This document shows positions 1 to 12,069 of a DNA stretch of 64,000 nt, in pieces; within the stretch, counting starts at the first letter, position 1; each line of letters begins with the position of its first letter. The DNA comes from Epiperipatus broadwayi. Its lineage: Eukaryota; Onychophora; Udeonychophora; Euonychophora; Peripatidae. The notes under the pieces are model-generated. The model had not been told where the DNA came from, did not search any database, and was given only the letters and a program-made list of their open reading frames with translations. The stretch lies in NCBI GenBank assembly GCA_028023455.1, contig JAQFVV010000049.1:4763149-4827148 (forward strand). Reading direction: 5' to 3'. The translations under genes were made by a program, and so were the position numbers.

Positions 1-1368
1 ATAATCACATTTTATAATATTCTTTCATACATGTTTCAATTCAAATGCATAACATTAATTTATTTTTCCTTTTTTCTTTTAAAATTCATGAATCTAATTA
101 AACAACTTTCAGAAAATATCCTTTTCATACTTTTAAGGTTTAACTTTCTTGACAGTTTATAGTTATTAGAGTTTATCAAAGTTATTAAAGATAAATGTTC
201 TTTCGAATTAGACTTAAAGTTCTTATGCATCCTTAAATCTCCTCCAGTTGTATGGTTTAACTTCTCATGACTTTTGATATATATTTGACTGACACATTGA
301 TGATCATTATTGGCTTCCATAAAATTATCATAGTTTTTTGTCAAGTTTTGAAATGAAATTTTGCTGATAGGAAATAACTAGCTTACTCAGTCAATGAGTA
401 TTTTAAAATAATTATTTAAAATTAGACTTTCAACTTTTAAATAAAAATAATAATTTTATAAAAAATTACAATTGTAAACAAGACCAGATTAGACAAAAAC
501 AAGATTAAACAAAAATATTAATAATTAATTTCCATCTAGACTGATTAAGCACCTCTATTCATACTTATTCTGTCCAGTGATCTCCTTGGTTAATCTAAAT
601 TTTAACAAATACTAATTTATATATAAATTAATTATTTTCTTTATAAAATAATCTTTTAAATTATGACTCATCATTTTAAATATATTAAAATTATGTAACA
701 TTTTTATAATATTAAATACCTCTATTTAAACAAATTTAAAGTAGTTTTAATAACTTAAAATATTAATTTTAAAACAAAAAATATTAAACAATACAATAAA
801 TTTAATTGTTACTTTCAAAACATTATCTGCAACATTTAAGATTTCTAATTTTTATTAACAAGAAAACACAAATCAATATTTCTGTCTAAAAACACAAAAG
901 CTCATAGACTAACACAAACACATTTAAGACATGTGGCACTTTCAGAATATTCTAGAATAATATTTAATTATTTATTATTTAAATAATAAACAAATAATTA
1001 TTTAAAATACATTAAATAAATTGCATAATATTTAATACTGTAATTAGACTATTGTTTATTATTATGAATTAAATATAATAAACATAAATTAATTTTAACT
1101 TTTAAATGATATATATGTTATTTTTATTATTTAAATTACACTCAAATAGCTTTAAAATATTTAAAATCTCTTTGTAAACTTTCTATTTAGTAATTTTAAA
1201 CATATTCTACTTATAATATCAATATAAAATAGTACAAACCATTATAAATTTAATTTTTTTTAAACTAGTCATATTTAAGCTCTTCTTAAAATGACTGTGA
1301 TAAATATATGGGTACAATATATATATAAATCAAAACTGTCTAACACTAAACTAGTAACAAATAAAATA
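1..1368. other. AT-rich DNA, nothing recognised
   Basis: Very AT-rich sequence with short homopolymer and AT runs. Short open frames are present, but they show no family motif and are what such composition gives by chance. No repeat copy is seen elsewhere in the window. Confidence 0.6.
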
Positions 1369-2114
1369 AAAAACCATAAAACAATACAATATTAGATAAA
1401 AATTCAAGCTTTACCAAAATCCTTACACAACCATGGTTTCATCTACTAAACAAATAGATCTTCTCAAGTGAAAATCAAACTAAAGAAGCAACATATATAT
1501 ATACATATATATATAACAAATCTTCCCATAATTCATTTCAAAAACTAACTTTCCTTTATATAAAAAGATGTCTTCATAAGATTGATAGCCTCAGATTCAA
1601 GAAGTTTTATCATTAAAATTTTCTTTACTCTTATTTTTATTTCATTCTTTTCATAAAAAATAAGCATTGCATTGTCAAACAATATTTTATGACCTGTATT
1701 CAATCCATGAATATATGAAGTTCATATAAGTAGAGGTAAACATAGGTATCATAATTCAGCTTTATATATATTCATGTATTGAATACAGGTCATAAAATAT
1801 TGTTTGACAATGGACATTTATTTTTTATGAAAATAATGAATTAAAGAGTAGAGTAAAGGAAACTTTAATGATAAAACTTCTTGAATCTGAGGGGCTATAA
1901 ATCTTATGAAGTCATCTTTTGATATAAAGGGAAGCTGGTTTTTGAAATGAATTATGGGAAGGTTTGTTGTTTTGTATATATATATATATATGTTGCTTCT
2001 TTTGTTTGATTTTCACTTGAGACGGTCTATTTGTTTAGTAAATGAAAACATGGCCATGTAAGGATTTTTGTAATGTTTGGATTTTTATCTAATATTATAT
2101 TGTTTTATGGTTTT
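1369..2114. repeat. Fold-back (long inverted repeat) element
   Basis: Two imperfect arms of about 350 bp face each other: roughly 1369-1716 and 1764-2114, around a loop of about 47 bp (1717-1763). The inner ends share GACCTGTATTCAAT and its complement. The outer ends carry a reversed ACCATAAAACAATA. Matched landmarks, including an (AT)n run near 1500 and 1980, lie at mirrored positions. No protein signature is present. It could be a fold-back or MITE-type DNA element, or a head-to-head dimer of a non-coding retroelement like others in this window. Arm divergence is modest, so it is not ancient. Confidence 0.75.
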
Positions 2115-4689
2115 GTATATATATATAATTCAAATATGAAGCTAAGAGCAGATCAAAATATTACTGTTATTTTACTGCTACATAATTATTTTTATATGAC
2201 AATATCAAATAATATATTTCATTTGAATTATGACACAAAATACTGTATGCTATTACAAATATATGTACTTATATCACATCATAATCAACAAAACATTTTT
2301 ATAAATTTATTTTTAAAAAATTCCACAGTTTGTACTAGCATGATGTTATGGCAAGCAGTATAATAACTACTTAATACTGTGTGGTCCGGATTCAATAATT
2401 GCTTCCACTTATGTTCAAATTAGACAAAAAGATATCAGTGTGGAAAAATGCTGACAGCATAGTTTTATAGAAGCAGCTATTATATAACTTTCAATGATTA
2501 ACTATAATAAATATATGCTTGATGTGATCATGTTATTGAAAATAAAATTAATTGCAGAAATTATTGGTTTGACATTTATCATGAACTTTTCTTCATTTAT
2601 AAAGTATTGTAAAAATATTATATTGTATAAATATATAAATTAAGATATAAATTTATATATAGACTGTAGCACATTAGTCTCTACATAATACCAAGAGATT
2701 GCATTTAGAAGAGTTTTACTCTTTTGAATGCAAGAAATGTTTACAGTTTACTATTTTTATTGATGACTGTCTATTAACATCTGACAGTAATTTTTTCTAA
2801 TATGAAAATATAACAGATATTTCTATATACTAAAATATTTAAACAATTCCAATTGTTAAATATTATTAATTTATATATATAAATTGTAATTATTAAATGA
2901 AGCAGTGCATAAATTCTTTCCATGAATTACAACATATTTTCTTCAAAAATAAATGTAAGAGATAAGGAGAATTAATTATTTCTAGAAATAATATATATAT
3001 CACATGTGTGTATATTAAAAAAAACTTTAAAAAACTTTTTTGTTTTTTAAAAAAATCCATTTTTCTTGCTTATCGTTTTAATAATGTTTCATGTTTTTTA
3101 ATACTTTAAAGTAAAATTAAAAAAATTAACTTACTGTCCTCTTCCAAAAATGTAAAAAGTATTGATTTTTTTAGTTGAAATTTTCTAGGTTTCAGTTTTG
3201 ATTGATAGATTAAATATTCCCAAGATATTCTTTTTTTTTTTGGATAGACAGATTTAAATTAAATTATTTTTATACTATATTAGTTTTCTGTCATGTATAT
3301 GGCTTTCTTAAGATTATCCTTTAAGCTAATTGTGTGCTTTAAGCATTCTAATATTAAGCAAATAGGAACAATAATGCAGTAATATTGAAAATAATGATAA
3401 TAATGTAATAGTATTTATACTTATTTAAAATTTTTTAATTTATAGCTGTTCACATTTGTCATTTTTAGAAGCCCCAAACAGATATCAAAATATTAAACTT
3501 TTACTAAAATGGAATAGAAGAATAAAAGGAAAAAAAAATAATGCTAGAAACAAATATTTTTTAAGGATGAGTAAAAAATATATAGATTTATTGTAACATA
3601 TGACTATTTGAGAAATATGGAAGTTTAACTTGACAAACATGTTTTTTGAGGATATCGCCTATTTTCAGAAACTTCTAATTTCTTCTAATAAGGTGTGTTA
3701 TGGATTATGGTAAAATAAAAAATTGTTAAATAAAAGCTTAAATTTGTTATTGAAATTAGTATGAAATCAAAATACTAATATGACATTAAAACAGGATCAA
3801 CATTAAAGCAGTGAATATTTATGACAATAGAGTATGTGAAATATTTATTGTTTAAAGTAGAACTAAAAGTTAGGATGACTAAAAGCATAATTAGAATCTT
3901 TGTACTCTAAACAAAATTTTAAACAAGGCTGTAAAAAAAATTACTATAATTTTATTGTCTATCATTATTATAACAGTCTGCTGGTTGAAATATTAAAGCA
4001 ACATTATAAAGAAGTAATTGTGTGTTTTTTTAAATTAATATTTTTATATTTTTACATTTCCTTGAGTTAGTTTATATATATGTATATTGTAACGAAATCT
4101 AATCTTTAATTCACAGCTGTATAGCTAGCTACCTTTACATACACGATGATACAATATATCTCTTTATTGCATAATTCTATACTTATCTAGAATTTTACAT
4201 AATAATTAATAATATTTCATTCAAACGAAATGAACCCCTTTTCTCATGGCAATATATATATATATAATTTATATACGAGAGGATGCAATATATTTCTCTA
4301 TTGCAATACTTCTATATTTCTCTAAAAAACAAACAAACTATATAATATTTAATCATATTTCTCATCCAGCATGTTTATGGATGTCGGTTTTCTAACTCCA
4401 AGTGTCAATTTTATTTATATAAGAATTATACTGGATAAGATGTAAGAATGATCATGGATAAATAGAAAGCCCAATCACTAGCTAGCTCATTCAGGGTGAG
4501 TGGTACTTAAACCGGGAGAAACATATGGGGGACAGCAATAATCAAGTATTCAATTAATTTACCTAAAGAATTACTACCCATATGTATATTTCTTTCTTTA
4601 GCTATCTGCATAAAACTTGAAGTAATGAAACAACATGGCTATTTCATTAGAGTAGAATTTTTAATATAACAATAAATAAAACACCAACC
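2115..4689. other. AT-rich DNA with a short local duplication
   Basis: No coding signature. Two related segments of about 50 bp (4139-4190 and 4272-4325, each with CAATATAT followed by TCTCTxTATTGCA) form a local direct repeat. The rest is low-complexity AT sequence. Confidence 0.5.
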
Positions 4690-4784
4690 AAGGCAGCAGT
4701 TGGTGGCCGAAAGTGAAGGGTGCTAAGAATCCCCTGATTGTGGACCCAGGCTCCATTTGGGATGATTTTTTAATTAGGTACTTA

Positions 4785-5720
4785 CAACTGCAGATTACTT
4801 TCAAGTGAAAGAAGATTGCAAGAATTAGAAGAAGAACTGTCTTATATTAAATGGGACATTATTAGACTTTGTGAAGATAGAAGAAAAGGTGAAGAGACAA
4901 TTGATGTAAAAAGTGGACATGTGCTATATTATAAAGGCACACATATTGGAAATACAAGTGGAATAGGATTCATATAAATAAAAAGTGGAAGAACAGCATT
5001 GTGGAGATTGATGGTGTATTGGACAGAGTGGCAAGATTAGTTATACAACTTAATAGCAGATATCAAATGTAGATAATTCAGGTTTATGCCCCAATAAGTT
5101 CTCTTAGAGATAAAATAGTAAAAGATTTTTATATATATTAAGGCTTTTGATCAAAGTAAACAACATTTTAAAATTGTTATGGGAGACTTTAATGCTAGAA
5201 TTGGTAAACAAATGAAAGATGACAATGCTGTAGGTAATTTTGATTATGGTAATAGAAATGAGAGAGGACATAAACTTATGGAGTTTGCAGAAAAAGAAAA
5301 ACTTTATATTATGAATTCTTTTTTTTTTTTGAGAAAAATGTTAAAAGGAAATGGACATGAAAGCACCCACATGAAGATACAGCAGAATTGGATTATATTT
5401 TGACTAACAAAAAATACATATTTCAAGATTGTAATTTTCTTAATAAATTTAACACAGGAAGTGATCATCGATTAGTTAGATGTAAGACACATGTTAATGC
5501 AAAACTAGAGAGACAAAAATTATTAAGAAAAACATTATTTACAGTTGATATTCCTAATCTTCAAAAACATTCTAATGAATTTAAATTAGAACTTACAAAT
5601 CGGTTTCAAGTATTAGTAGATTTTGAATATGATTCATATTTGAATGAAATTAATATGAAACTAACTGATAAACTTTTAAATACTGCAACAAAGATAGCTG
5701 GTAGAAAAAAGCAGAATTGA
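4785..5720 (+). pseudogene. RTE endonuclease domain, broken
   Basis: The exonuclease-endonuclease-phosphatase fold domain that would nick target DNA for target-primed reverse transcription. The segment 4785-4976 reads open until a stop after GIGFI. A second open block runs 5179-5403 (GDFNARIG, catalytic Asp and Asn). A third, 5388-5720, overlaps it in another frame and carries DYILTNKK and the SDH motif, which is the catalytic His region. The change of frame near 5320-5400 follows a T-run and is a frameshift. The domain is recognisable from end to end but is not translatable as one chain. Confidence 0.85.
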
Positions 5721-7530
5721 TTAATAAAATTTCTACTGAGACTAGAGAATTTATGAAGAAAATAACAAATATAAAGATATACAAAATTGATGCATTAAAA
5801 AAGATTGAATATATCGAATTTTGTAAAATGGTGCAGAAAAGAGTTGAAAATGATATAAGAAAGTATAATAGTGAACTAGCAAGGAAAACTTTAGAAGAAA
5901 ATAAAAGTCTCAAGAGTATAAAACAACATTTTGGTATTGGTAGGAAATTTATATTTGCAATAAAAAAAAAGATGGAATTATTACTAAAAAGAGAGATAAT
6001 GTCATGAAATGGATAGAAGACTTTTATCAAGAATTATATAGTAATAAAGAACAAGTACCTCCTATATCTATTACATCTTCCAAATTGCCCAGAATTTTAA
6101 ATGAAGAAGTGAGACATGCAATTAAATGTATGAAAAAAGGAAAGGCTCCAAGTAATGATGGAATTATAATTGATATATTAAAAGAAGCAGGTGAAGAAAA
6201 ATATAATTTTTTTTAGCAAAGTTATATACCAAATGTCTAAATGATAAAGATGTACAAGATGATTGAAAGAATGCAGTATTTATATTAATATTTAAAAAAG
6301 GTTATAAAGAATAGATTAGAAATTACATACCTATCAGCCTTTTATCAGTTTTATACAAAATCTTTACCAAGATAATTACAACTCATCTACAGGGAACATT
6401 GGATTTTCACCAAGCAAGAAAACAAGCTGGATTTAAACATGGTTTTAATACAGTAGATTATATCCAGGTATTGAGAAAAGTTATAGAAAGGATAAATGAA
6501 TATGGGTTGCCATTATGCTTTGGATTTGTAGATTTTGAAAAGGTATTTGATTCTATAAACATTTCTTCAGTGATTAAAGCATAGGATCATCCAGGATATT
6601 GTCATATTTTAAACAATATTTATAAAAATGCAACAGCAACAATTAGATTGCATAATGATAATGTGAAAGTCAACATTGAGACGGGCGTAAGACAGGGTAA
6701 CTCCATATGTCTCGAAAACTTTTTACAGCACTGCTGCAAAAAGTATTTTGTGGATTAAAATGGGAAGCTAAAGGAGTGAAAGTAAATGGAGATTATTTAA
6801 GTCATTTATATTTTGCAGATGATATAGTAGTTTTTGCAAATAATGCTTTAGAACTGTAGGAAATGTTGCAGGAGTTATCAGATGAAAGTAGGACTAAAGA
6901 TAAATGTTAAAAAGATTAAAGTAATGTTTAACAGATTTTCTCAAAATATGAAAAGATTGATTATGATGAGTTAGAAGAAGTTAACAATTACAAATACCTT
7001 GGTCAGATTATTAATACAAATGGAAACATAATGGATGAAATTAATCATAGAATTAAACTTGGTTGGAGTGCTTTTGGTAGAAATAACTTGAAACTAAACT
7101 GAAATATGCCTATGTGTTTGAAAAGAAAGGTGTGTTTTACCAGTTTTTATTTATGGATCTGAGACTTGGACACTTAATAGAAGAGACTTCCGATCACTCA
7201 AAGAAGTATGGAGAGATTCATGTTGGGAGTAAAAAGAGGAGATCAAAAACACAATATATGGATAAGAAAACAAACAGGTGTTACTGACCTCATTGAAAAA
7301 ATTAAGACTGAAGTGGAGTTGGGCTAGCCATATTGCTAGAAGAGATGATAATAGATGGACAGTTGAAATCTTAAACTGAATTCCAAGAGATTGTAAAAGA
7401 CCCAGAAAAAGAACACATTTGAGATGGATGAATGAAATAAGAAAGTGTGCAGGGGTAATGTGGAGAAGAGAAGCTAAAGATCAGAGAAGATGGATTGAAT
7501 GTGAAGAGACCTTCATCCTGTAGTGAATTG
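5720..7530 (+). pseudogene. RTE reverse transcriptase domain, broken
   Basis: The polymerase and C-terminal part of the RTE polyprotein. In order: a linker of basic, helical sequence (5720-6000), RT motif 1-2 region (6004-6200), a second block with QARKQAGFKHGF and DFEKVFDSI (motif A aspartate, 6399-6584), the RQG loop (6690) and FADD (motif C). The C-terminal thumb-like LGQIINTNG...RIKLGWSAFG follows, and the end reads GHIARRDDNRW then WMNEIRK. At least six frameshifts or stops separate these blocks. All key motifs survive, so the copy is old but not ancient. Confidence 0.85.
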
Positions 7531-7555
7531 ATAATGGTTGATAATGATGAATAAC

Positions 7556-8865
7556 ATATTATCTGGGATTCCCCGGGGAAGTAATAGATTCAGATTGGTA
7601 ATGATAATAGTTTCATTTGGCATGAAGGTCATTAAAATTGCTCATCATGGATGTGTGGTTCTGTTTGGTTCCTCGAATCTCTATTAATTTGGTTGTTAAC
7701 TCTAATACAGACAGTCAGGAGCAGATTCCTTCAGATTTAGGCAGTGGTTTTATTATGTAGCAGCTTGTATATCTTCATGGGACTGGGGCCAAAAGCCCAG
7801 CACATTTAAAGCTTTTACTCCAGCCTACTCATAGTTGGTGAATATACTTGCTGGGTCCAATAAGTTTCCGAAATCTTCAATGTAAGACTTTAATAACATG
7901 AACAGACAAAGGTAGATAAGAAATCGTTTACCTTCAAATTTCAGTTAAAAAAAAAGTAGCACAAACTAACTCTTTACCCCCCTCCCTTTGCCTTTTTATA
8001 GACTTTTTTTTCTTTTATATTTTAGAAAGTTTTAGTCCACAGAATTTCAGTTATTTTTTTAGTATCTTAGCATGTGGTATTCCAGGTCCGGCTTCTCTTC
8101 TAACAAAAGCAAAACTTTTGGCACCTTTTCCTTCTTTCTCTTGACCAAAACTTCTATGGAACATATTTAAAAGAAAGTCAAACCACAGTTAAAATAAAGC
8201 ATATGTTATTTGTTAAAATGAAATGATTTTATGATTTACTTGAAATTTATTGATATCTTTTATTTTTTTCTTTTCAGTGCAGAGATAAGTAGGTAATGCT
8301 TGAGATTTATAATCACTTGAATGATAATTTTGTGTTTTGTTAATATTCAATTGCCTAATCATTTTATTAAGCCATCATTAACTGGAATATTGTTTTATAT
8401 ATAATCTTTGTCTCTCAATATAGGTTGGATTCAATAAAATTCCCTTTGTTTGTAAGTTATATTTTGGTGAATAATTAAATCACTGATCAAGTTAACCCTG
8501 AGAGTAAATATTTATTATCTCTTTTGTTATTGCTCTTTGGTATCCAGGTATATTTTATGCATAGCTAGTCAGATAAGCAATATTGTAGTTGTTAATCAAT
8601 GGTTAAATCATATTTACTCATGAGTAATACTTATCTTCTGGTGCATGGATGCAGATTATTATAATTGCTGCCCAAATATGTACGATCATTAAATAAAAGT
8701 TTAGCATCATAATCCATTCCATTACAATTGAAATTCAATGATTGGGCTACTTTATTTTCTGTTATACATATACTTTGATAAAATAAGCCAAGACCTGAGA
8801 TACATTACAATGGAAGAGAATTGTCCATTACAATTACCACCCAACCATTGGGGCAGTCTACACTT
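7556..8865. other. Unclassified, possible old repeat
   Basis: Between about 7590 and 7880 base composition is less AT-biased than the flanks. GGCCAAAAGCCCAG at 7790 resembles GGCACAAAGCCCAG near 15286, and the upstream parts (GTAGCAGCTTGTATAT vs GCAGCAGTTTATATT) also align loosely. I read this as a diverged dispersed repeat. No coding signature is present to 8865. Confidence 0.3.
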
Positions 8866-8925
8866 AGACAATCCCAGTATCAATAACAATCAATAATTTC
8901 AAATTGTTGTCAAGAAAGTCTCCTT
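8866..8925 (+). repeat. Short dispersed repeat (copy 1)
   Basis: CTTAGACAATCCCA followed by TATCAATAACAATCAA matches the reverse strand of 60905-60965 closely, over about 50 bp. The second copy lies beside the SINE and PLE-C region, so it may be the tail of an unrecognised retroelement. Confidence 0.6.
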
Positions 8926-9169
8926 TTAACAATAAAGGTGAAATTTTTATTAATGATCTAATGTACTTATGTAGATTGCAACTTGACAACAGAGATTGAA
9001 ATTATTGATACAAAGAAGTATAAATACACCTCTTTAAACAGATAAAAATAACCTATTCTAAATATAGACTAATAAATAGTCAATGATAACATTACAAATT
9101 TGCAATTACAAATTTCAAATTGCACCTAAAATATTACATAAATAATAACTGTAATAATGCTCATTTAGC

Positions 9170-9420
9170 CTTGAATATGAATATAACAAGTATGTATATA
9201 AGGAGTTCAAAGAACAGAGAATCTATTGAATACAAGTTGAATTTAAGTTTATATTTAATAAATGACTGGAAAAATTTCTGCTAATTTAAATGTAAAAGAT
9301 AAGATTGCCCAAAAGATATGCTTATTAGTCAACTTTATTCATATACTTTCTTTAACTAAACTAAATATGGTAAAATTCATTATTTTATATCAATAATAAT
9401 AATAGAAATTTATTTATGTT
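9170..9420 (+). repeat. Dispersed repeat R2, copy 1
   Basis: This stretch aligns with 16195-16550: ATATAAGG then CAAAGAACAGAG, GAATACAAGTTGAATTTA, ATAAATGACT, AAATTTCTGCTxATTT and GATAAGATTxCCCAAA occur in the same order. The second copy has about 125 bp more in the middle (roughly 16320-16440), so this copy has an internal deletion or the other an insertion. Both are in the same orientation. No coding motif is seen and the class is unknown. Confidence 0.75.
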
Positions 9421-9649
9421 GAGTTATAATGATTTCTAAATATTCTTGGTAAAATATAAGTTAATATATATAATATATGATGTCCATTTAATATATAAAA
9501 CCACTTATGATGTTAGAGAAATACCAAGTTTAAAATTAAAGAAAAATATGTGATTGTTTTCATTTATTAAGTATATTCAGATTTGAGAGGATATAAAATC
9601 GGAATAAGATGAGTAGAATATAAAATTTTTGTTTAGTGATAATTCAACT

Positions 9650-11310
9650 AATTATCAAGATTTTCCCTTCAATTTATATGCATATTAAAAAAGCCAACAT
9701 CAAATGGTGGAGCATCAGGTACTTTAATACTACTGTTATAAGGAAATTATAAGAGAGGCTTAAATAGTTCCTGTCATAAGGAAGCTATTTAATGCATTGC
9801 AGTCAACATCTAAAATTAAGTCATCATGAATTTGTCACAAAGAAGATTTTGCATCTACATGTGGGGATTTGGTAAAATGTTGCTTATCAACTACATATTT
9901 TTTCTCTGAATCAGGACCCCAAGCTACAGCATAAAATAGATTACCATATTGACTAGATGTGGATTGCAATATTCAATTAAGCTTATGCTTCAACATTATA
10001 TTCTTCTTTGATTTTGTTTGATTATATTTATAACATAAATTGTTAGGGTTATATAAGGTGGATGAAATTTTATTAACATATTCATTCTTTTACATTCAAA
10101 TTTCTAAAATAATTTATATATATGTGTGTGTGTCATATGAATCTTTAAAGATTTCTTAAATTTTATTTTAGGTTTGTGCTTGTCACAAGCTGATATGCAT
10201 GTGTGGCCATTAAAATGTGGCATTACATCTGACCTACAATTATATTCACTATAGTAATGTTTATAGCCATCAGAATGAATATTGATTGTTTGCATTAAGT
10301 AGTTATTGTTCTCCATTATAAACTAACATTCCTGGCACTTAACTCTTTTGGTATTATGAGTTATTTGAGAGTTCATAGAGTCTTTTATAACATTTGCCTC
10401 TTGACTAAAATTTGATCATTTAAATTATCTGACTATCGTATACTTCATTCTGACAGTTATCAATATCTTGCAGAACTTTCACCATAAATTGCATTTAAGA
10501 CAATGAAGACTATAGTCTATTACATATGTTTCATTTATTTGTTAATATATTTCATATTTCTAGAGACTTATCATGCACTATTCATTTGCATTGCTAGAAA
10601 ATCTGGGACCATTCAGTTTTATAATTATGACAACCAAGCTTAAAACAACTTTCACGAGGATTTTCAAATTGGTGTGCCACATAAAGTTCCTTCTTTTAAT
10701 TGTCATTAAATTCAAACCTATCTACAACATAAATTTTCATTTTACATTTATGGTGATGATTACACCAGCATAATAGTCATTGGGATATTTATTTGAGGAA
10801 GTATATCACTTACTATTTAAACTTGTATCATCATCTATATTACCATTACTTTTGGAATAGTTCAGATCTTTTATGAAATTACTATACTTGCTACATGATT
10901 CCATTCTAATATCCTCAACTTGAACATGCAGCTTAATTTCAAAACTACATTCAAATTTCTTTAGATTTAACCTTAATTTATTTTATATTCTTCTGTTTAA
11001 TTTTCTCAACTCTTCAAGCATAGCAGTACATTCAACTTCTAATTACATAAATTTAATTCCAAGATTGTGTTAAACTTATTCAAATTGTACATCATATGTA
11101 TTGACCCCCACATTAACTTCATTGTTCAATTTTATAAAGTCTGCCTTTTGTACTTCAAATTTCTTATCCATTTTCTTATTTAATTTCTGCAACAAGCTAA
11201 AAACCATATTCATGAAATTTGAACTTATAGTTGCATACCCTACTTTTTGTGCTTTGGCATTCAGAGTAATGCCTGACAAAATAACTTTATTTTTAAGCAA
11301 ATACTAATAT
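9650..11310 (-). pseudogene. Decayed gene with FLYWCH-like Cys/His clusters
   Basis: On the minus strand, from 11300 downwards, a single frame reads as protein through scattered stops to about 10805. It starts MLKNKVILSGITLNAKAQKV, continues with helical, Lys/Glu-rich sequence (MLEELRKLNRR) and reaches SYSKSNGNIDDDT-type acidic residues. After frameshifts come two Cys/His clusters. The first, around 10770-10640, reads WCNHHHKCKMKIYVVDRF then KELYVAHQFENP and SCFKLGCHNYK. The second, around 10240-10130, reads YNCRSDVMPHFNGHTCI then DKHKPKIKF. Spacing of W-x-C...C...H-x-x-x-P resembles FLYWCH zinc fingers, which occur in MULE-type transposases and some host genes. Further down, SSQYGNLFYAVAWGPDSEKK (about 9960-9905) and HDDLILDVDCNALNSFLMTG (about 9830-9770) are clearly protein-like. 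The family assignment is my inference. The coding past is better supported than the identity. Confidence 0.4.
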
Positions 11311-11585
11311 GAATAATTATTATATTATCTTAAATCTACTTCTAGGTGAGTTATAGCAATCAAGACTTTAAAAAAAATGCCTCATTTATACTCACAAAAA
11401 TTTTGTGTTCACTCTAATTTAGGTATATTGAAATGACTAATGATGGTTTATATGCAAAAAAATACTCTGGTCTTGGTACCAATGGCTTAAAATTGATATA
11501 TAGTTGATTCTCAAAATCTATAATATTTAGGAAATCAAAAAAAATTTTAAGTACTCAAAACATTTTTCTTATATATATATATATA
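11311..11585. other. AT-rich spacer
   Basis: No signal except an (AT)n run at about 11571-11586 that abuts the 3' end of the PLE-A minus copy. Confidence 0.5.
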
Positions 11586-11739
11586 TAATAATCAAACAAA
11601 TATATTTAACACAGTATTCAAAATTAAATAATCTATTCTTTACCAGAAGTACTTTCAATTGTTTCACTGACAATCTTTATCAACTGTTAATACAAACGTA
11701 CAAAAAATAAAAACTTGCATTACCCATCATTCAATCTAT

Positions 11740-12069
11740 TCAAATTTCCCACAATTCTGTTGTCTTTATATTAGCCGATTGTTTATTCATCAAACCACCT
11801 CTATTCCTAGATATCATCACAGCCTCTTTAATTTTACGTTTTTTACTACACCTTTCAATTTGAATAATTTTTATATCTCTATTATTAAATTTAAAACCAT
11901 AATTACATGTTTTATTATGATCAAATATAATTGATGGAGTATTCATATTTACTGAAGATATATTTTCTTTCTGTACACGTTTATATAATGTCTTATGATC
12001 ATTATATCGTTTTTGTAATGTACATTTGGATTCCCCTATATATTTTATTCCATAACCACATTCCAACAT
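11740..12069 (-). pseudogene. PLE-A GIY-YIG endonuclease domain (minus copy)
   Basis: The C-terminal nuclease of PLE proteins, thought to cut target DNA. It reads MLECGYGIKYIGESKCTLQK, then RYNDHKTLYKR. The Y-IGE-S...R..DH spacing is the GIY-YIG core. A His-rich DHNKTCNYGFKFNN and a basic RKIKEAVMISRNRGGLMNKQ follow, the usual C-terminal catalytic Glu and Asn region. It ends LWEI and stop. It is separated from RT only by the TA-repeat frameshift. Confidence 0.88.

Larger units (their letters stand above)
4690..7555 (+). mobile_element. RTE-type LINE copy 1 (near full length, dead)
   Basis: A non-LTR retrotransposon that once encoded an apurinic-type endonuclease followed by a reverse transcriptase in one polyprotein. 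From about 4785 the reading starts LSSERRLQELEEELSYIKWD. The endonuclease core GDFNARIG lies near 5182, GNRNERGHKLMEFAE near 5250 and GSDHRLVR near 5460. Reverse transcriptase follows with KGKAPSNDG (6140), GFVDFEKVFDS (6520), GVRQGN (6690) and the catalytic FADDIVVF (6812). After it come NNYKYLGQIINTNG (6990) and YGSETWTLNRRDF (7150). These are family motifs of the endonuclease-RT type called RTE. Many stops and frameshifts break it, so it cannot make protein. It ends in a TGATAATGG-rich tail, as RTE elements often do. Three more copies lie downstream, all on the plus strand. Confidence 0.9.

Noticed and set aside
2073-2363. Open frame of 96 codons
   Set aside because: It straddles the fold-back arm and AT-rich flank, shows no motif, and has the composition expected by chance.
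5650-6030. Minus-strand open frame of 126 codons
   Set aside because: It is the antisense shadow of the RTE linker region. The plus strand carries the family motifs.
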